NCBI GenBank assembly: GCA_020726505.1
Contig: JAHLEZ010000003.1
Coordinates: forward strand, 2,046,001 to 2,110,000
DNA: 64,000 nucleotides
Reading direction: 5' to 3'
DNA from: Leptodontidium sp. MPI-SDFR-AT-0119
Taxonomy: Eukaryota; Ascomycota; Leotiomycetes; Helotiales; Leptodontidiaceae
Shown: positions 1 through 11,015 of the stretch, one piece after another
Position numbering within the stretch: the first letter of the stretch is position 1
Layout of the letters: the number at the start of each line of letters is the position of its first letter
Program-made: the position numbers and the translations under genes
The notes under the pieces: generated by a model
Told to the model about the DNA's origin: nothing
What the model saw: only the letters and a program-made list of their open reading frames with translations
Databases searched by the model: none

Positions 1-875
1 CTTGTTGCAACTAACGACATCAACTGCACACACTACTTGGCATCTGCTCGAATACAGCCGAACAAAACCGAAGTACTTTTAAGATGATGTCCTCTGACCG
101 AAAGTTTCTGGCTAACTTATGAAACAGTACTTGGATGACCTCGAAGGAATGATGTACGAACGACTTTCAGCCTACCGAACTGCCAACAAAAGATACCCGG
201 ATCATATCTTGTTCTACAGAGACGGTGTTAGCGAGAGCCAATTTGGAATGGTCCAGCTCAAGGAGATCCCCCAGATTATCACAGCTTGTCAAAGGATGCC
301 CCTGTGCGCAAATACTAGGGCCCCTTGTAAGGCAAAGCTCACCTTCCTTGTTGTCGGAAAGCGACATCATGCGAGGTTTTTTCCGGGAGAAGGAAAAGAC
401 GGCAAGAGTTTCCACCCCGGTTTAGTCATCGATACGACGGTGGTCTGCCCCAAGCAGTTCAATTTCTACCTCCAAAGCCACGACAGCCCACTGGGTACTG
501 CGAAGTCAGGTCATTACGTCGTTCTCAAGAATGAGAGCGGATACAGTGGCGCCGTTCTTCAGGAAGTGGTAAGTTAGAGCCTTCTCAAAACATCTGTACC
601 CCTCGTACTGACAAGTGTAGACCAACAATCTCTGCTCGCTGGGTTCTCGTGCAACCCACACGCTTTCTGTTTGCACGCCGGCTCGGTATGCCGATTTCTT
701 GTGTGACCGCTTGCGGTGCTACATGCGACCGGTGCTTGAAGACCGGATTCCTGTCCCAAGTAACAATACACTCCAAGCTTACGCACACGACATGACGGTT
801 TGGGGACAGGGAAGAAATGAAGGCAACAGAAATCCTTGGCACGACAACGTCAAGGATATCATGTTCTACATTTAA
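1..875 (+). CDS. Argonaute, C-terminal PIWI part (5' end outside window)
   Basis: Partial gene, C-terminal half of a PIWI domain. Three exons join in frame: 1-72, 128-568 and 621-875. The 73-127 intron ends GCTAACTTATGAAACAG and the 569-620 intron starts GTAAGT. Exon 1 reads LVATNDINCTHYLASARIQP, matching the stretch after the first catalytic Asp, which lies outside the window. Exon 2 has YRDGVSESQF, the third catalytic Asp. Exon 3 has TNN, SRATHTLSVCTPARYAD and the usual NPWHDN...MFYI end. The fourth catalytic position, His in many animal Argonautes, is Asp here (PARYAD), as in QDE-2-type fungal proteins. Argonautes bind small RNAs and silence matching transcripts (quelling-type RNAi). Slicer competence needs the upstream part. 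Confidence 0.9.
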
Positions 876-1684
876 CTGCGAAGGAATATTGGTGTCTTAG
901 TTCGGTTGGTGGGATGGCTTTGCTTTCTTATTCATTTGTCAATTTTGCGGGCGTTGGAAGAACTGTTCTGTTTGCTTCCTGCTTTCTGCGGGTTAGCGAT
1001 CATATCTCGAGTTCATTTTGTCATCCTTCATTTTTCCCAGTTTGGGGTTGGAAAATGCCTGTGAGAGTCTTGGAAATTATGGATTTTATTCCTAAGACTT
1101 TTTTTCCCTCTCTTGTGGGCTAGGTATGCTTGAGTTGGGATGTATTTTCGGAATTTTTTGATATTCTGTCTGGGTCTACCTGGGGGGGGGGGGGGGGGGG
1201 GGGGATTCTACTTGGGATCGGACTGTAAGTTTGGAGTTTTTGATTTCTTGATTTTGTAACGAGCTTGATGACTTTGCTTTGGACGAGAAATTGAAAGCAA
1301 CAAAAATTCTTAACCTGACTCCATAGTCTCCATACAATGCGCCCATAGGAAATTGACGATCTCGATGTCTTAAACGGGATTATTTACCCCACCTTTTCTC
1401 GCTTCATGAATAAAAACAAAAGCCCCTTTGTGAAAGCAGAACAATTTCGTCAAAATAATCCAACAATTTCAGCACAAAGTAATTTTGCTAGACCAATTGA
1501 GACATGAAATATAAGATAAAGCGAGAGTCTCTGATTCAATTACCTCAAATGCTTTTGATACCTGTTAATCTTAGCAGCCGTACCCCACTCCGTACCCCAC
1601 TCTTCAAGGTCACCCAGCAAAATAACCAATCCAATTCGGTCCATCGACCCGCCAACCAATCAAACACCGACCCAACATTTCGCT
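876..1684. other. Convergent intergenic region with poly-G tract
   Basis: This lies between the 3' ends of the Argonaute gene and the MFS gene on the other strand. No convincing coding sequence is seen. It contains a homopolymer of 23 G at 1182-1204. The rest is ordinary AT-leaning sequence that should hold the 3' UTRs of both neighbours. Confidence 0.6.
1182..1204. repeat. Poly-G homopolymer, 23 nt
   Basis: An uninterrupted run of 23 G on the plus strand. The length is likely to be inexact in any assembly. Confidence 0.95.
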
Positions 1685-3446
1685 CTAATACAGATATCTA
1701 AACTGTAACAGCTCTCTATCCGTCTTATCCAACAAATTCAGCGCAGCCGTGCCTTCAACCTCCACCCCATCAATAGTCAACACAGGCGCCTCACCCATGG
1801 CATCTCTCCTCTTATTCTCCCAAATAAGGTAAAATCGCAATCCAAAGCAGAAGAAGAAGCCGGCAGAGAAGCATACGAGCATAGACACAAAACCAGAATC
1901 GTAGCCTGGAGCTTCATGCTCGAAGAATAGTTGTGGGCCGATGATATTGCCGACTGTGTAAGCGACGAAGACCTGAGGTACTTATGTTAGCTGGATGATC
2001 ACTTGAGGTGGGGGTGAGAGAGATTACCATAGAGCTGACAGTAGTCTTCTTAGTAAAGCCACCAGTATTGGCAGCGACCATTGTGAGAGACATGGGAAAA
2101 TTGGCGGAGAAGGCGATCAGAAGGCAGTATCCCATGAAGCGGCCCCAGATGTTCGAATGCTCAATTGATCGGATCATGACGGTACCGACGAGGGAGATGA
2201 CCATCATGAGTGCCATCCAGTATGTTCGGGTGTTGGTAAGGTATGTGCTTCCGCCTGTTGCCCCAAGGACGTAGATGGCTTGGAAGACGACGGCGAGCAT
2301 TTGGACGAGGAGAGTATTGAGGGTGGAGAATCCGAGACCTTTGATGACGATTGACCCGAACTACTGGGAGTTAATACGCTGGTAAGGAAAGGGCGGGATG
2401 ATTCTTACTCCTGTGATGCCTCCATTTGGAATATTGCAGCACAAGCCGATGAAAAAAATGAACCAACTCTTGGGGTCTGTGAGGGCGTCTATGGCTTGGT
2501 GTTTCTTCCACCGATTGTTCTTGATACCGGTCAAGTTGTCTTTGACGCGCTCGATGGCTTTAATGCGATCCTCTTTTGACAGGAATCGAGCGTTCATTGG
2601 TGTGTCAGGAAGAGTGTAGAAGAGAGATACAGCCCAGACGATTGTTATGGCACCGAAGATGATGAACACAGCCTAGAAATTCTATCAGTATTTGAATGAA
2701 AGTGCTATTTTAGGGTGAGGACATACCCTCCACGGCTCAATGGCTGTGATGTGGCCAAGACCATAAGCAATCAGAGCTCCAAAGAGACCAGAACAGACGT
2801 TTCCCATAAACCATGCACCCATCCTCAAGGGCTGCTCGGATCTCTTATACCACATCGACGTAATGATTCCAAATCCTGGCGCCACTGCAGCCTCCATAAA
2901 TCCGAGGAAAAAGCGGGTTGCCTGAAGTCCAGCAGCATTGTAGGTAGCAGCGGTGCAAAGCAGGACAACGGCCCACAGAGTTCTAATTGCCTTTAGCTTC
3001 ACAAATTGGGAACATGAGATGGAGATACTTACACTGAGAGGGCGAGGAACTTTCCGACAGGGAATCGGTTCATAATCAGAGCTGCCGGGTAGCTGAAAGC
3101 GAGGTAGCCGAAATAAAAGATACTCGAGGCCCAGGCATAATCTTGACCAACAAGGTGGAGATCAGTTCTGAGTCCAAGAATCGACGTGTATCCCATGGCC
3201 GACTTGTCCAAAAACTGGAATAGATATGAAATGGCCATGACTGGCAACAGGCTGTTTGAAGTAAGCATCTGCTTCAACCATGGTGGATATGAGAACTTAC
3301 TACATGTCGATTCGGCGCAGGATCCTTCGATCTTCCTCCGGGGATAGCGGCTCGCTCAAGAGGGCGGTTTCTCCGAGTTCTTTGAATGCCGCATCGACAT
3401 CTAAGTTCTCAGCGGAAATCATGGTTTCCTTCTTGGTCTCTTCCAT
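1685..3446 (-). CDS. MFS transporter, allantoate permease (DAL5/ACS) type
   Basis: Multi-exon membrane transporter. The ATG is at 3446. Exon 1 is a hydrophilic N-terminus (starts MEETKKETMISAENLDVD) joined through a GTAAGT...CAAACAG intron (about 3252-3299) to a segment reading DMYLLPVMAISYLFQFLDKS. Further exons lie near 3029-3251, 2685-3002, 2361-2669, 1914-2300 and 1685-1888. Family marks are SYLFQFLDKSAMGYTSILGL in TM1, the early FYFGYLAFSYPAALIMNRFP, and GFMEAAVAPGF in the middle. This is the anion:cation symporter group (allantoate, nicotinate, tartrate, vitamins), so the substrate is probably a small organic anion; it cannot be fixed from sequence. The Zn2Cys6 regulator just upstream and the M20 amidohydrolase suggest a shared job. 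Exact exon borders in the middle are not all resolved. Confidence 0.88.
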
Positions 3447-3915
3447 GCTGATCGAGTTTTCGGAGTTGTTTATTTATCGAAAGGGATTCGTGGTGCTTGG
3501 ATGGAGAGTGAGACGGTCTCGAGCTTTCCCTATGATCTTATACCTTTTGATTTCCATGGTTGAAATGTGCAATCATAATCTAGGTGCATTGAAGCTGGTG
3601 ATGTTGAAGATGGGAAACATCTTGTTTCGTCGCTTATCTGAAGATTGCCGAGCGGAAACGCCCCGCTCATTGATGGAATTCAATTGACCAATCATATCCA
3701 AGGCTCGCCGATGGGTAAACTCACTCCATCTGAAGTTCCTCCACCACTCCCACTCTCCAGTTATCCCGCCGTCCTCGGGAATTGCGATTGTGAGCTCGAT
3801 AGCCTTGTAAGTAAGGAAGGACTATTGTCGATGTGATGCCTCAACCGTTCGCCATCGGCTATTTTGCGTCGTGAGAACCGGGATCCTAGTCTTCGTGCTG
3901 CTTGACAACGGATAA
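3447..3915. promoter_or_regulatory. Promoter region of the MFS gene
   Basis: About 470 bp between the start of the permease and the stop of the upstream regulator, both on the minus strand. It should hold the permease promoter and the regulator's 3' UTR. No clear gene is seen; open stretches on the plus strand lack family features. Confidence 0.5.
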
Positions 3916-5706
3916 TCAGACCACAAAACTCTCATAGCAACCTGAATCCAGAAGATCCAGCATATTGACACGCTCGCTTAATCTCTCTTGTTGGTCGATG
4001 ACTGCTTCCAATAACAGGAAGGCTCTCTTGTAGTTCATTCCAAATCGCCCAAGGCTGCGGAAGCGGTCCAAGATCCATTCTCTATGTAGTAAATCATCCG
4101 TCTCGAGCCCCGCCATGAACAACGGCCAAGTGATTCGCATCATAGCCGTATCGCCTTCTTGCTTGAAACTCTTGAATGCAAGCGTCATAATTTCACGAAG
4201 TGATAGTCTCTGCCGTTCATCCAAGCCCTTGTCAAACCTCGTGATTCGAAGGAACTGCAGAACGGTAGCGTGGAAGTTGGGCACAATGTAGCGAACATTC
4301 GATATCAGCCTCTTCTGATTGCGCTCGTCTGAAACGAGACTTGTTGCCACCCGCAGGATCTCCGCATGTTTTCTGCCAACTAGTCGAATAGCCCCTTCCA
4401 CGGCAGCTATCTGTTCCTCTGCACCATCCTTTTCATGATACAACCGTCTTGCGAGATCAGCCACCATATACCGAAGCTGGCCACATGAACCAAACAAATA
4501 GAAGATTTCTCTATTCTCAAGGTCATCTAGCAGTTCGCTCTGCGGATATGACTCTCCCCAAACGGTCCGGAAAAGAGAATTTGAATGTTGGTGGACCTTG
4601 AAGTACCCCCTGATTGGATTGTCTTCATCCTCATCCGTGACCTGGCTCAGAAGTTGGGTGAGGGAGCTATTCACCTGACCTCCTAGCCCATAAGTTGCAG
4701 CGCTTGCATCAAAGCTTGAGAACCACACGAGCATACGGGTAGCAAATGTTGACAGAGGTGTGCGTTCCAGGCTGTCTGATGGAGGACTTGGGAGGCTCTC
4801 CACTCCCAGCGAAGCTGACGGGAATCCTCTTCCTGCTCCGAGGAGGTCGGATAGTGCAGGGTACTTAGTTCTCAGGACAGCAGCGAGACCGCTCAAATGA
4901 CTCTTCAATCCCATTCCATGGCCATCTCCGAATCTTTGCTCATACTGCATCATGAGCCAGAGAGTAGCTAAGATGGAATCCATATCGGAGATTGCTTCAT
5001 TGTTCTTGAATGTATCTGCCAAGATTCGTATTGCATCACCATAATGCTCCGCCGGACGACTGCTTTCGAGAACTCCGTCTTTCTCAGAGCTTTCCAGGTA
5101 GGAAATTTCTTGTCCAGCAATCGCTGTCACCATGTGCATGACCATAGCATTGGATTCAGCAAGACGAAAAATGATTGAAAGAACAGAGTACTTTGGATTC
5201 TTAGTATGCTGGCGAATAGCAAAAGAGGTCCGAAAGTGCTGAATGGCTTCGTGGTCTTGTGACGATAACACCAGAGAACACGCTGCAGAAATTGTTGGAG
5301 GCGGCAAATCCGACAGCACCTGGAGCCTTCTTGTTATCAGAGACCCATTAGTTGAGGTTCGTCGTTCAGTTGATCCTTCAGTTGATGTGTTTGAGGAGAT
5401 TGAGCCACCCAGACTGCCATCATCCATCTCTGTCGGAGCCTTTGGACTATGGCGGCTTCCGATCTTTGGCCTTCGTGGGCCACATTTCTTTCTTTGTCTC
5501 GGAATATAGTCGCAATCTCTTGACAAGCGGACACAACGGGAGCATGAGGGTCGTACTTCGTCACATTTGACCTTCTTCCCTCGACAGGTCCAGCAGCCCG
5601 CCTTGGATCTCGGTGCATGTCTGTTTCCACCAAGATGGAATAGTTCCGGCGAGGCAGTTGATTCGTCAGGAGAACCCTGCACATCTGAATTCATCGGGGA
5701 ATCCAT
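3916..5706 (-). CDS. Zn2Cys6 transcription factor
   Basis: Single-exon 596-residue regulator with ATG at 5706. The binuclear zinc cluster is near the N-terminus with Cys at residues 38, 41, 48, 55, 58 and 65 (spacing 2-6-6-2-6), followed by a basic linker (RQRKKCGPRRPK). A Ser/Thr-rich linker covers roughly 85-130. The rest is a mostly helical fungal-type regulatory domain, for example the LWLMMQYEQRFGDG region near 250, which resembles Fungal_trans_2 proteins. It is nuclear and DNA-binding. It sits between the permease (same strand) and the M20 amidohydrolase (divergent, 637 bp between starts), the usual place for a pathway-specific regulator. No frameshift is seen. Confidence 0.93.
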   Translation of the reverse strand: MDSPMNSDVQGSPDESTASPELFHLGGNRHAPRSKAGCWTCRGKKVKCDEVRPSCSRCVRLSRDCDYIPRQRKKCGPRRPKIGSRHSPKAPTEMDDGSLGGSISSNTSTEGSTERRTSTNGSLITRRLQVLSDLPPPTISAACSLVLSSQDHEAIQHFRTSFAIRQHTKNPKYSVLSIIFRLAESNAMVMHMVTAIAGQEISYLESSEKDGVLESSRPAEHYGDAIRILADTFKNNEAISDMDSILATLWLMMQYEQRFGDGHGMGLKSHLSGLAAVLRTKYPALSDLLGAGRGFPSASLGVESLPSPPSDSLERTPLSTFATRMLVWFSSFDASAATYGLGGQVNSSLTQLLSQVTDEDEDNPIRGYFKVHQHSNSLFRTVWGESYPQSELLDDLENREIFYLFGSCGQLRYMVADLARRLYHEKDGAEEQIAAVEGAIRLVGRKHAEILRVATSLVSDERNQKRLISNVRYIVPNFHATVLQFLRITRFDKGLDERQRLSLREIMTLAFKSFKQEGDTAMMRITWPLFMAGLETDDLLHREWILDRFRSLGRFGMNYKRAFLLLEAVIDQQERLSERVNMLDLLDSGCYESFVV

Positions 5707-6343
5707 AATACCCGGTTGAACAAAGAATCACTGTCCACAGGACAAATAGCCGGCAAGGCTATGCAGGTGAGTGCTTGCAGGAGTTGAGGAGGTCCCGTCT
5801 GCTCCCGTATTCTAAAGTAGCCGATGTGAAAAGAGGTCAAACAGTGTCATTTGTGGATTAAAACAGGCCTGTGACTTCTAGCCGATGGTTATGAGAGTTT
5901 GAAGCTGGTCCTAAAGTGCCCTGTCGTGCATAGCTTTAGTGGGGGAGGAATCCCACTTTTGAACACCCATCCTCAACGATTGCTTATCGACCACTTGAAA
6001 TCATGTCCCGACCGGCATTGATGATCGGGAGAGCCTCGGTGGCAAGGGCTGCAGAGAAGATAAGCTTGCAGACGCGGGTGGCTTGTGGAGAGTTCGTTGA
6101 ATGGCTGTCGTTTTGAGGTTATTCCCAGCTCCGAATCAGGCTTAGCTTCGTCGGCTCTTTGGAGACCTCGAAGATTGCCGAGCAGCTTCAAGATTCGACA
6201 TCCACAATCAACAATCGCACATTAGACAGGATAATGCTGTGATCTGGCCGCGGAGTGCCTTCAATGCAGAACGTCATGTCTCTATATAGTCAGTCTGCTG
6301 CTGCCAGAGGCTCGGCAAAAAGACAACCAACTTGGCAGCCATC
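5707..6343. promoter_or_regulatory. Divergent promoter, regulator / amidohydrolase
   Basis: A 637-bp region between the starts of the Zn2Cys6 regulator (minus) and the M20 amidohydrolase (plus). Several isolated CGG/CCG triplets occur but no convincing spaced inverted pair was identified. No gene is seen. Confidence 0.5.
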
Positions 6344-7743
6344 ATGACGCTCGTACAAACAGTCTCAGTACTCTCTACCACTTCTACCGACAATGGTGAC
6401 TTATCTCTCGGCTTACGAGCTCCGGTCCTCCAGAAAGCACACAGCATCGGAGATGTACGATCTGTCATTTATGGCGCAATCGATCAGAGCAGCGTGGAGC
6501 TTCGAGAGCTGAATCGGCACATCCACGACAATCCCGAGCTTGGATACCAAGAGTTCATGGCCTACGAAACCCTCACCAACTTCCTCAAAAAACACGATTT
6601 CACCGTCAAGGAACATGCATATGGCTTGGAAACCTCTTTTGAGGCAGAGTGTGGTACTGGTGGGAGTTTGGTTGTCGTATGTGCGGAATATGATGCTCTC
6701 CCAAACATTGGCCATGCTTGCGGGCACAACCTAATCGCTACATCATCGATTGCTGCATTTCTTGGACTTTCGAAAGTTGTATTGAAGCTGGGTATCGCAG
6801 GCCGTGTCCGGATACTGGGAACACCAGCTGAGGAAGGTGGAGGAGGGAAGGTCAAGCTTCTCGAGGCTGGCGCCTTCAAGGATTCGATTGCCGCAGCGAT
6901 CATGGCACACCCGATGGCTTCGCATACATACAAGGACGGACACACAGGACTTGCTGGATTCAAGCTTATTGCAAGCCACAAGCTGAGAATTGAATACCGA
7001 GGGAAGCCCGCACATGCTGGAGCCGAACCTCACAATGGCCTGAATGCGTTAGATGCTGCTGTGTCCGCTTACACGAATATCTCCATGCTTAGGCAGCAGA
7101 TCCGGCCCGACGAGCGAATACATGGTGTCATTGAGCAGGGCGGAACTGTACCCAATGTGATCACAGAGTTTACAAGAATGAACTTCAATATTCGGAGTCC
7201 AACCATCCAACGGGCGAATGAGCTGCTCGCGAGGGTGAAGCTTTGTTTTGAAGCAGCTGCTCTTGCTACAGGTTGTTCCCTGAGCTACATATAGTACGTT
7301 CTCCGATGACTCGTTGATTGCAATAGCTAACAGTCTTTTAGTGCCCCGACATATATGGATCTGCGAGCGAACGATGCGCTCTGCAGACAATATGTTGAGG
7401 ATATGGCAGATCTAGGTGAGAAGATTGCGTTCAAGGAAGAAGTTCCTGCTACTGCTTCGACAGATATGGGTACGTCCTTTGACTTGACCGCCTTGCAAGC
7501 AAACCGCTGACTGTTGTAGGCAATGTATCCTATGCCGTTCCGAGTTTTCATGGGGGCTTTTCTATCCCTGCTCCTGATAATGTAACTGGGCACAACCCAT
7601 CATTCGCCGCGGCCGCTGGTACAGATGCTGCTCATGAATCGGCCATCCGATGTGCGAAGGGAATGGCGGTCTTGGGTTACAGAGTGCTGACTGACGCGAA
7701 ATTGGCAGATGCTGCAAGATTGGATTTCGAGACGAAGCCTTGA
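6344..7743 (+). CDS. M20 family amidohydrolase / metallopeptidase
   Basis: Metal-dependent amide hydrolase, 433 residues. Exons are 6344-7293, 7342-7469 and 7520-7743; the frame closes exactly. The first ATG is 6344; the codon at 6332 is TTG and not a likely start. Motifs in order are HDNPELGYQE, VVCAEYDALPNIGHACGHN (first metal site), PAEEGGGGK (catalytic Glu pair), AHPM, the lid/dimer segment GKPAHAGAEPHNGLNALDA, TDMGNVSYAVPSFHGGF and GHNPSFAAAAGTDAAHE. This is the M20D/PM20D2-like group, which cleaves N-acyl, p-aminobenzoyl-glutamate-like or dipeptide amides. There is no signal peptide, so it is probably cytosolic. It diverges from the regulator and may act on the compound imported by the DAL5-type permease; this is inference. 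Confidence 0.93.
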
Positions 7744-7906
7744 TCACTTCAATTTGTTCCGTGTAATTTATATCATGTCATATTAACCAGAGAGATTTTG
7801 ATCGATCCCTTCTTTACCTAAACTACTGACTTTACACATTTGGCCGTGAGTAATCCAGACCCGTTCCAAGCCTTCAATTTCAAGATACGCTATTATCCTC
7901 GCGTTG

Positions 7907-9721
7907 TTACTCGCTATAATCAATCACAACCTCCGGCGTCCGGCTCTTGAACATAACCTTCTGTCTCGAATTCGGACTCCTCGAGATCCCATTGATCGTA
8001 TGGTGCACCTTCGTCTGCCCATCCGGCAACTTCCAATCATAATACAACAGCATATGAGCCAGCAGCAGTTTCAGCTCATTGCTAGCAAAGAATCTTCCAG
8101 GACACGAATGGCTTCCATAGCCGAACATGGTGCATTCGGGCGTCGTGGTGACGAATTGATGCTTGTTCTCCGCACCAGGCGCGTCGCGCATCTTGAGGAA
8201 ACGATGGCCATCGAACTTATCGACATTCGGGTAGATGGAGGGGTCTGTCATGAGGACTGGCCCTACCATCATGAATGCGTCTTTGGGGATGGTAACGCCG
8301 TCCGGGAGGTGGACGTCTGCTTTGGCTTGGCGTGGCATGTTTACTTGTTCCTGTCAGTACCCCCATCTCAAGTCATTGACAGGTGAATTGGGTGAGATTT
8401 ACCTAAACTTTGCGGATGCAGCCGCATGCTTTCCTTCAACACACTATCCATGAGCTTCATTTTAAACAGTGTGCTCTTCTCCCACTTGCCATCCTCCTCG
8501 ATGACTCGCTTGATCTCCTCTCTGAGCAGAGGAATGTACTCCGGGTTCTCCAGCAAATCACAGATAGCAAATCCCAGCGTATTGGTCGTCGTATGAATAC
8601 TCGCCATAGCCAAACTCAACTCCCCATTCGCGTAATCGAAATCCTGGCCTTTTGCAGCAGCGGTAAACCAATCAACTGAATCCAATACCTTGCGTCTGGG
8701 CTTGCCTGCATTCTCGGCAAGTTCTTTTCTCCTGCGATTGACCTCTGGGGTGATGAGAGCCCTGGCGAGCTTGACTTCTTCTCTGATCTTCCGACATTGA
8801 GGTAGGAACCAGTGAATGATAGGACGTACTACCGCTGGGAAGGCGTTGAGTACTTGAGCCGCAATGAAAGCATCGACCGTGTACATGATGGAGATCCGCT
8901 GCCATTCAGCGTCGTTCATAAATTTCTCACCCAGAAAAATTAGCGCTGTGAGACGCCCGACGCATTTCAGGAGTGAGGGAGTCAAGACTGTTTCTTTCCA
9001 TTCTGGTTTGCGTCAGTATTGTGACTGACATGCTGAGGGTAGATAGAACGTACCTGCGTCGGATCCATAGACCAGCTGCAAGGTGTTCGGTGCCTCTTTG
9101 GCGAGGGGTTCTACTGTGAGAGCTGCAAAGATGTGAGTTTCCCCCATTCGTGCTCATCAGGGTTCGGAAACATACCCAGTGCTTGGGTGAGTTGTGTGCG
9201 TACTGCATCTTGGAAAATGGTCTGGTTAACTGAAGTACTAAAAGCATCGAACCCAGGATATCCAGCGAAGAATTCCTGTCTTGCGGTTAGCATGTTCTAG
9301 TACTACATCGTTGACACAACATACCTTTCCAACCGCAGCGTGAAAATCAAGATTCTTCTCGTTCTTGATCTCTTCAATATACTTTGGTGGAATGATGAGA
9401 CGAGCTCTGCTCTGCACATTCAATCTGAACGGACGTCCTTTTCCCTAGTCACCTGGCGTCAACTCAAATTCTCATGCCGGGAGTGGAAGTGCTTACTTGC
9501 GCAACTGCATCTGCGAGAATCCTGTCCGCATTTTCTGTGAAATGCTTCTTGCCTGCTGCATCCCATTTCTCGTTTGCCATGGGGTATGTTGATAATATCC
9601 TCTTAACTCGCATCGAGTTCCTTAGACGAGAAGCTAGTGTGCATGCCACAACCACGAGCACGCCAAGAACCAGCTTGCTGGCAATGGCTGCTAAACCTTT
9701 TGTCTCTATACTCGAAGACAT
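7907..9721 (-). CDS. Cytochrome P450 monooxygenase
   Basis: Seven exons on the minus strand, ATG at 9721, stop 7907-7909. An N-terminal membrane anchor (AAIASKLVLGVLVVVACTLA, residues about 10-30) indicates the ER. Joins were traced by frame: AVAQ|GKGRPFRLNV, AAVGK|EFFAGYPGF, QAL|ALTVEPLAKEAPNT, SDA|EWKETVLTPSLLKC and HPQSL|VNMPRQAKADV. The I-helix reads LSLAMASIHTTTNTLG, with the usual AGxxT altered to ASIHT. The K-helix is KESMRLHP (ExxR), the PERF-like part FDGHRFLKMRD, and the heme loop FGYGSHSCPGRFFA with the Cys ligand. It resembles fungal CYP68 / ent-kaurene-oxidase-like P450s. It diverges from the SDR gene, and a P450 plus SDR pair suggests oxidation then dehydrogenation of one substrate. 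Confidence 0.93.
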
Positions 9722-11015
9722 ATCTGCCTTAGTGTTCTGGTCCTCGTAGACCGGCTGGCTAGAACAATCTTGAAGGGTGCTTGATCAATGGATTGGTGCT
9801 TGAGCTGTAATGGGAGTCGTTTGTTGTAGATATGGGCAATGGTCTTGCGGAATAGGCTGGAGTGCCTTCCTTTGCTACAGTACATATAGCAGCACGCTTA
9901 CGGAAGGGGAAGGTGGGTAGTGGGTCTAAAACTGCTGGAACGACGCGTGTGGGATCCGTCTGATGAGGTTGGGATGACAAAAGGTTAATTGGTGGGTTTC
10001 AAATGTGACGACGCCTGTCCAGCATTCAGGCTAGGCTGCGAGTTGATGATCATTCCAACAGACTTCAAGAAGTCTAGCATAATATCATGGTCAAGCAGTC
10101 TCCAAACAGCAGGTGGTCACCAAGTGCATCGGCACGAGGGTGGTCGATTTCTTGGCCCTCTCACGCTCAGCAATCGAGAACGCAAGTGACGCACATCTCA
10201 CTGCACTCGATCAAAGCTCCGAGGCGTTTCCAAGGTGCTTCAAAGGACAGGGTATGTAATTCGTGGCATCTGTATGGATCATCACTGCACTCTTATCTGT
10301 TCTGGGTGCGCTCCATCAGTCAAGTCCTGTCTTCAGTAAGCGAGTCCGAGCTGGGAACGAACGAAAAGGGGGTTTCTCGGTTAGACTTCAACATCAATGG
10401 TCCGGCAGTTGATACCCTGATCGAAAAGAAGTCTATATTTGTGAAACTGTTGAACTGCCGTCTCTTCCCCGCAGTGTAGTTCTTGGAAACTCGTACTTTT
10501 CTTTAAGATGCGAGGTTCTCGGATTCATACGAAGCGGTTACACTCCATACCCTTGCCCCGCCAGAAGCCCTTGCCTAGGGGAAGTTTCTACCTTGCGAAG
10601 CAAGGTAGGAGATCGACATAGATCAGTAGCCCAAACAAAATGGATCAAGAATCCCAGCGACTTGGCGCTGTGTTGGCTTAATGATCAATTTGTTGCAAAT
10701 TCAGGCTGTATGATGCCTTGTTCGTGAATTTCGAGGTTAGGAAGGCGAGAAATTCGCTTTGAAAGCTTCACCTATCAAAGTCGATAGCGACGCAAGCGCA
10801 AGTCGTAATCCAAATTGCGAAGCAGCTGCATGATTGCTTCGACTCCACGTCTGTAGCCTTTCCGGTCTTATGCTACCGTACCATGGTTACGAAGGATCCG
10901 TATATTTTCTGTTTATATCGATCGACGATACCGACACTTCTTTGTTAAGCCAGCCTTCTTGTCTAACTTCAGTTCAGCTATCTCACTCCCTCCCAAATAG
11001 TCTCATCAATCAACC
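9722..11015. promoter_or_regulatory. Long divergent promoter, P450 / SDR
   Basis: A 1.3-kb region between two divergent starts. No gene is convincing. A perfect 9-bp inverted repeat with a 3-nt spacer lies at 10588-10608. The stretch just before the SDR start is C/T-rich and ends CAACCATGG, a good fungal start context. Confidence 0.5.
10588..10608. repeat. Perfect short inverted repeat (hairpin)
   Basis: CTACCTTGC, then GAA, then GCAAGGTAG: 9-bp arms without mismatch and a 3-nt spacer. It lies about 410 bp before the SDR start and 870 bp before the P450 start. It could be a dimeric regulator site or a hairpin. Confidence 0.8.

Noticed and set aside
836..1123. Short plus-strand open frame after the Argonaute stop
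   Set aside because: It overlaps the last Argonaute codons in another frame and the 3' UTR, and shows no domain.
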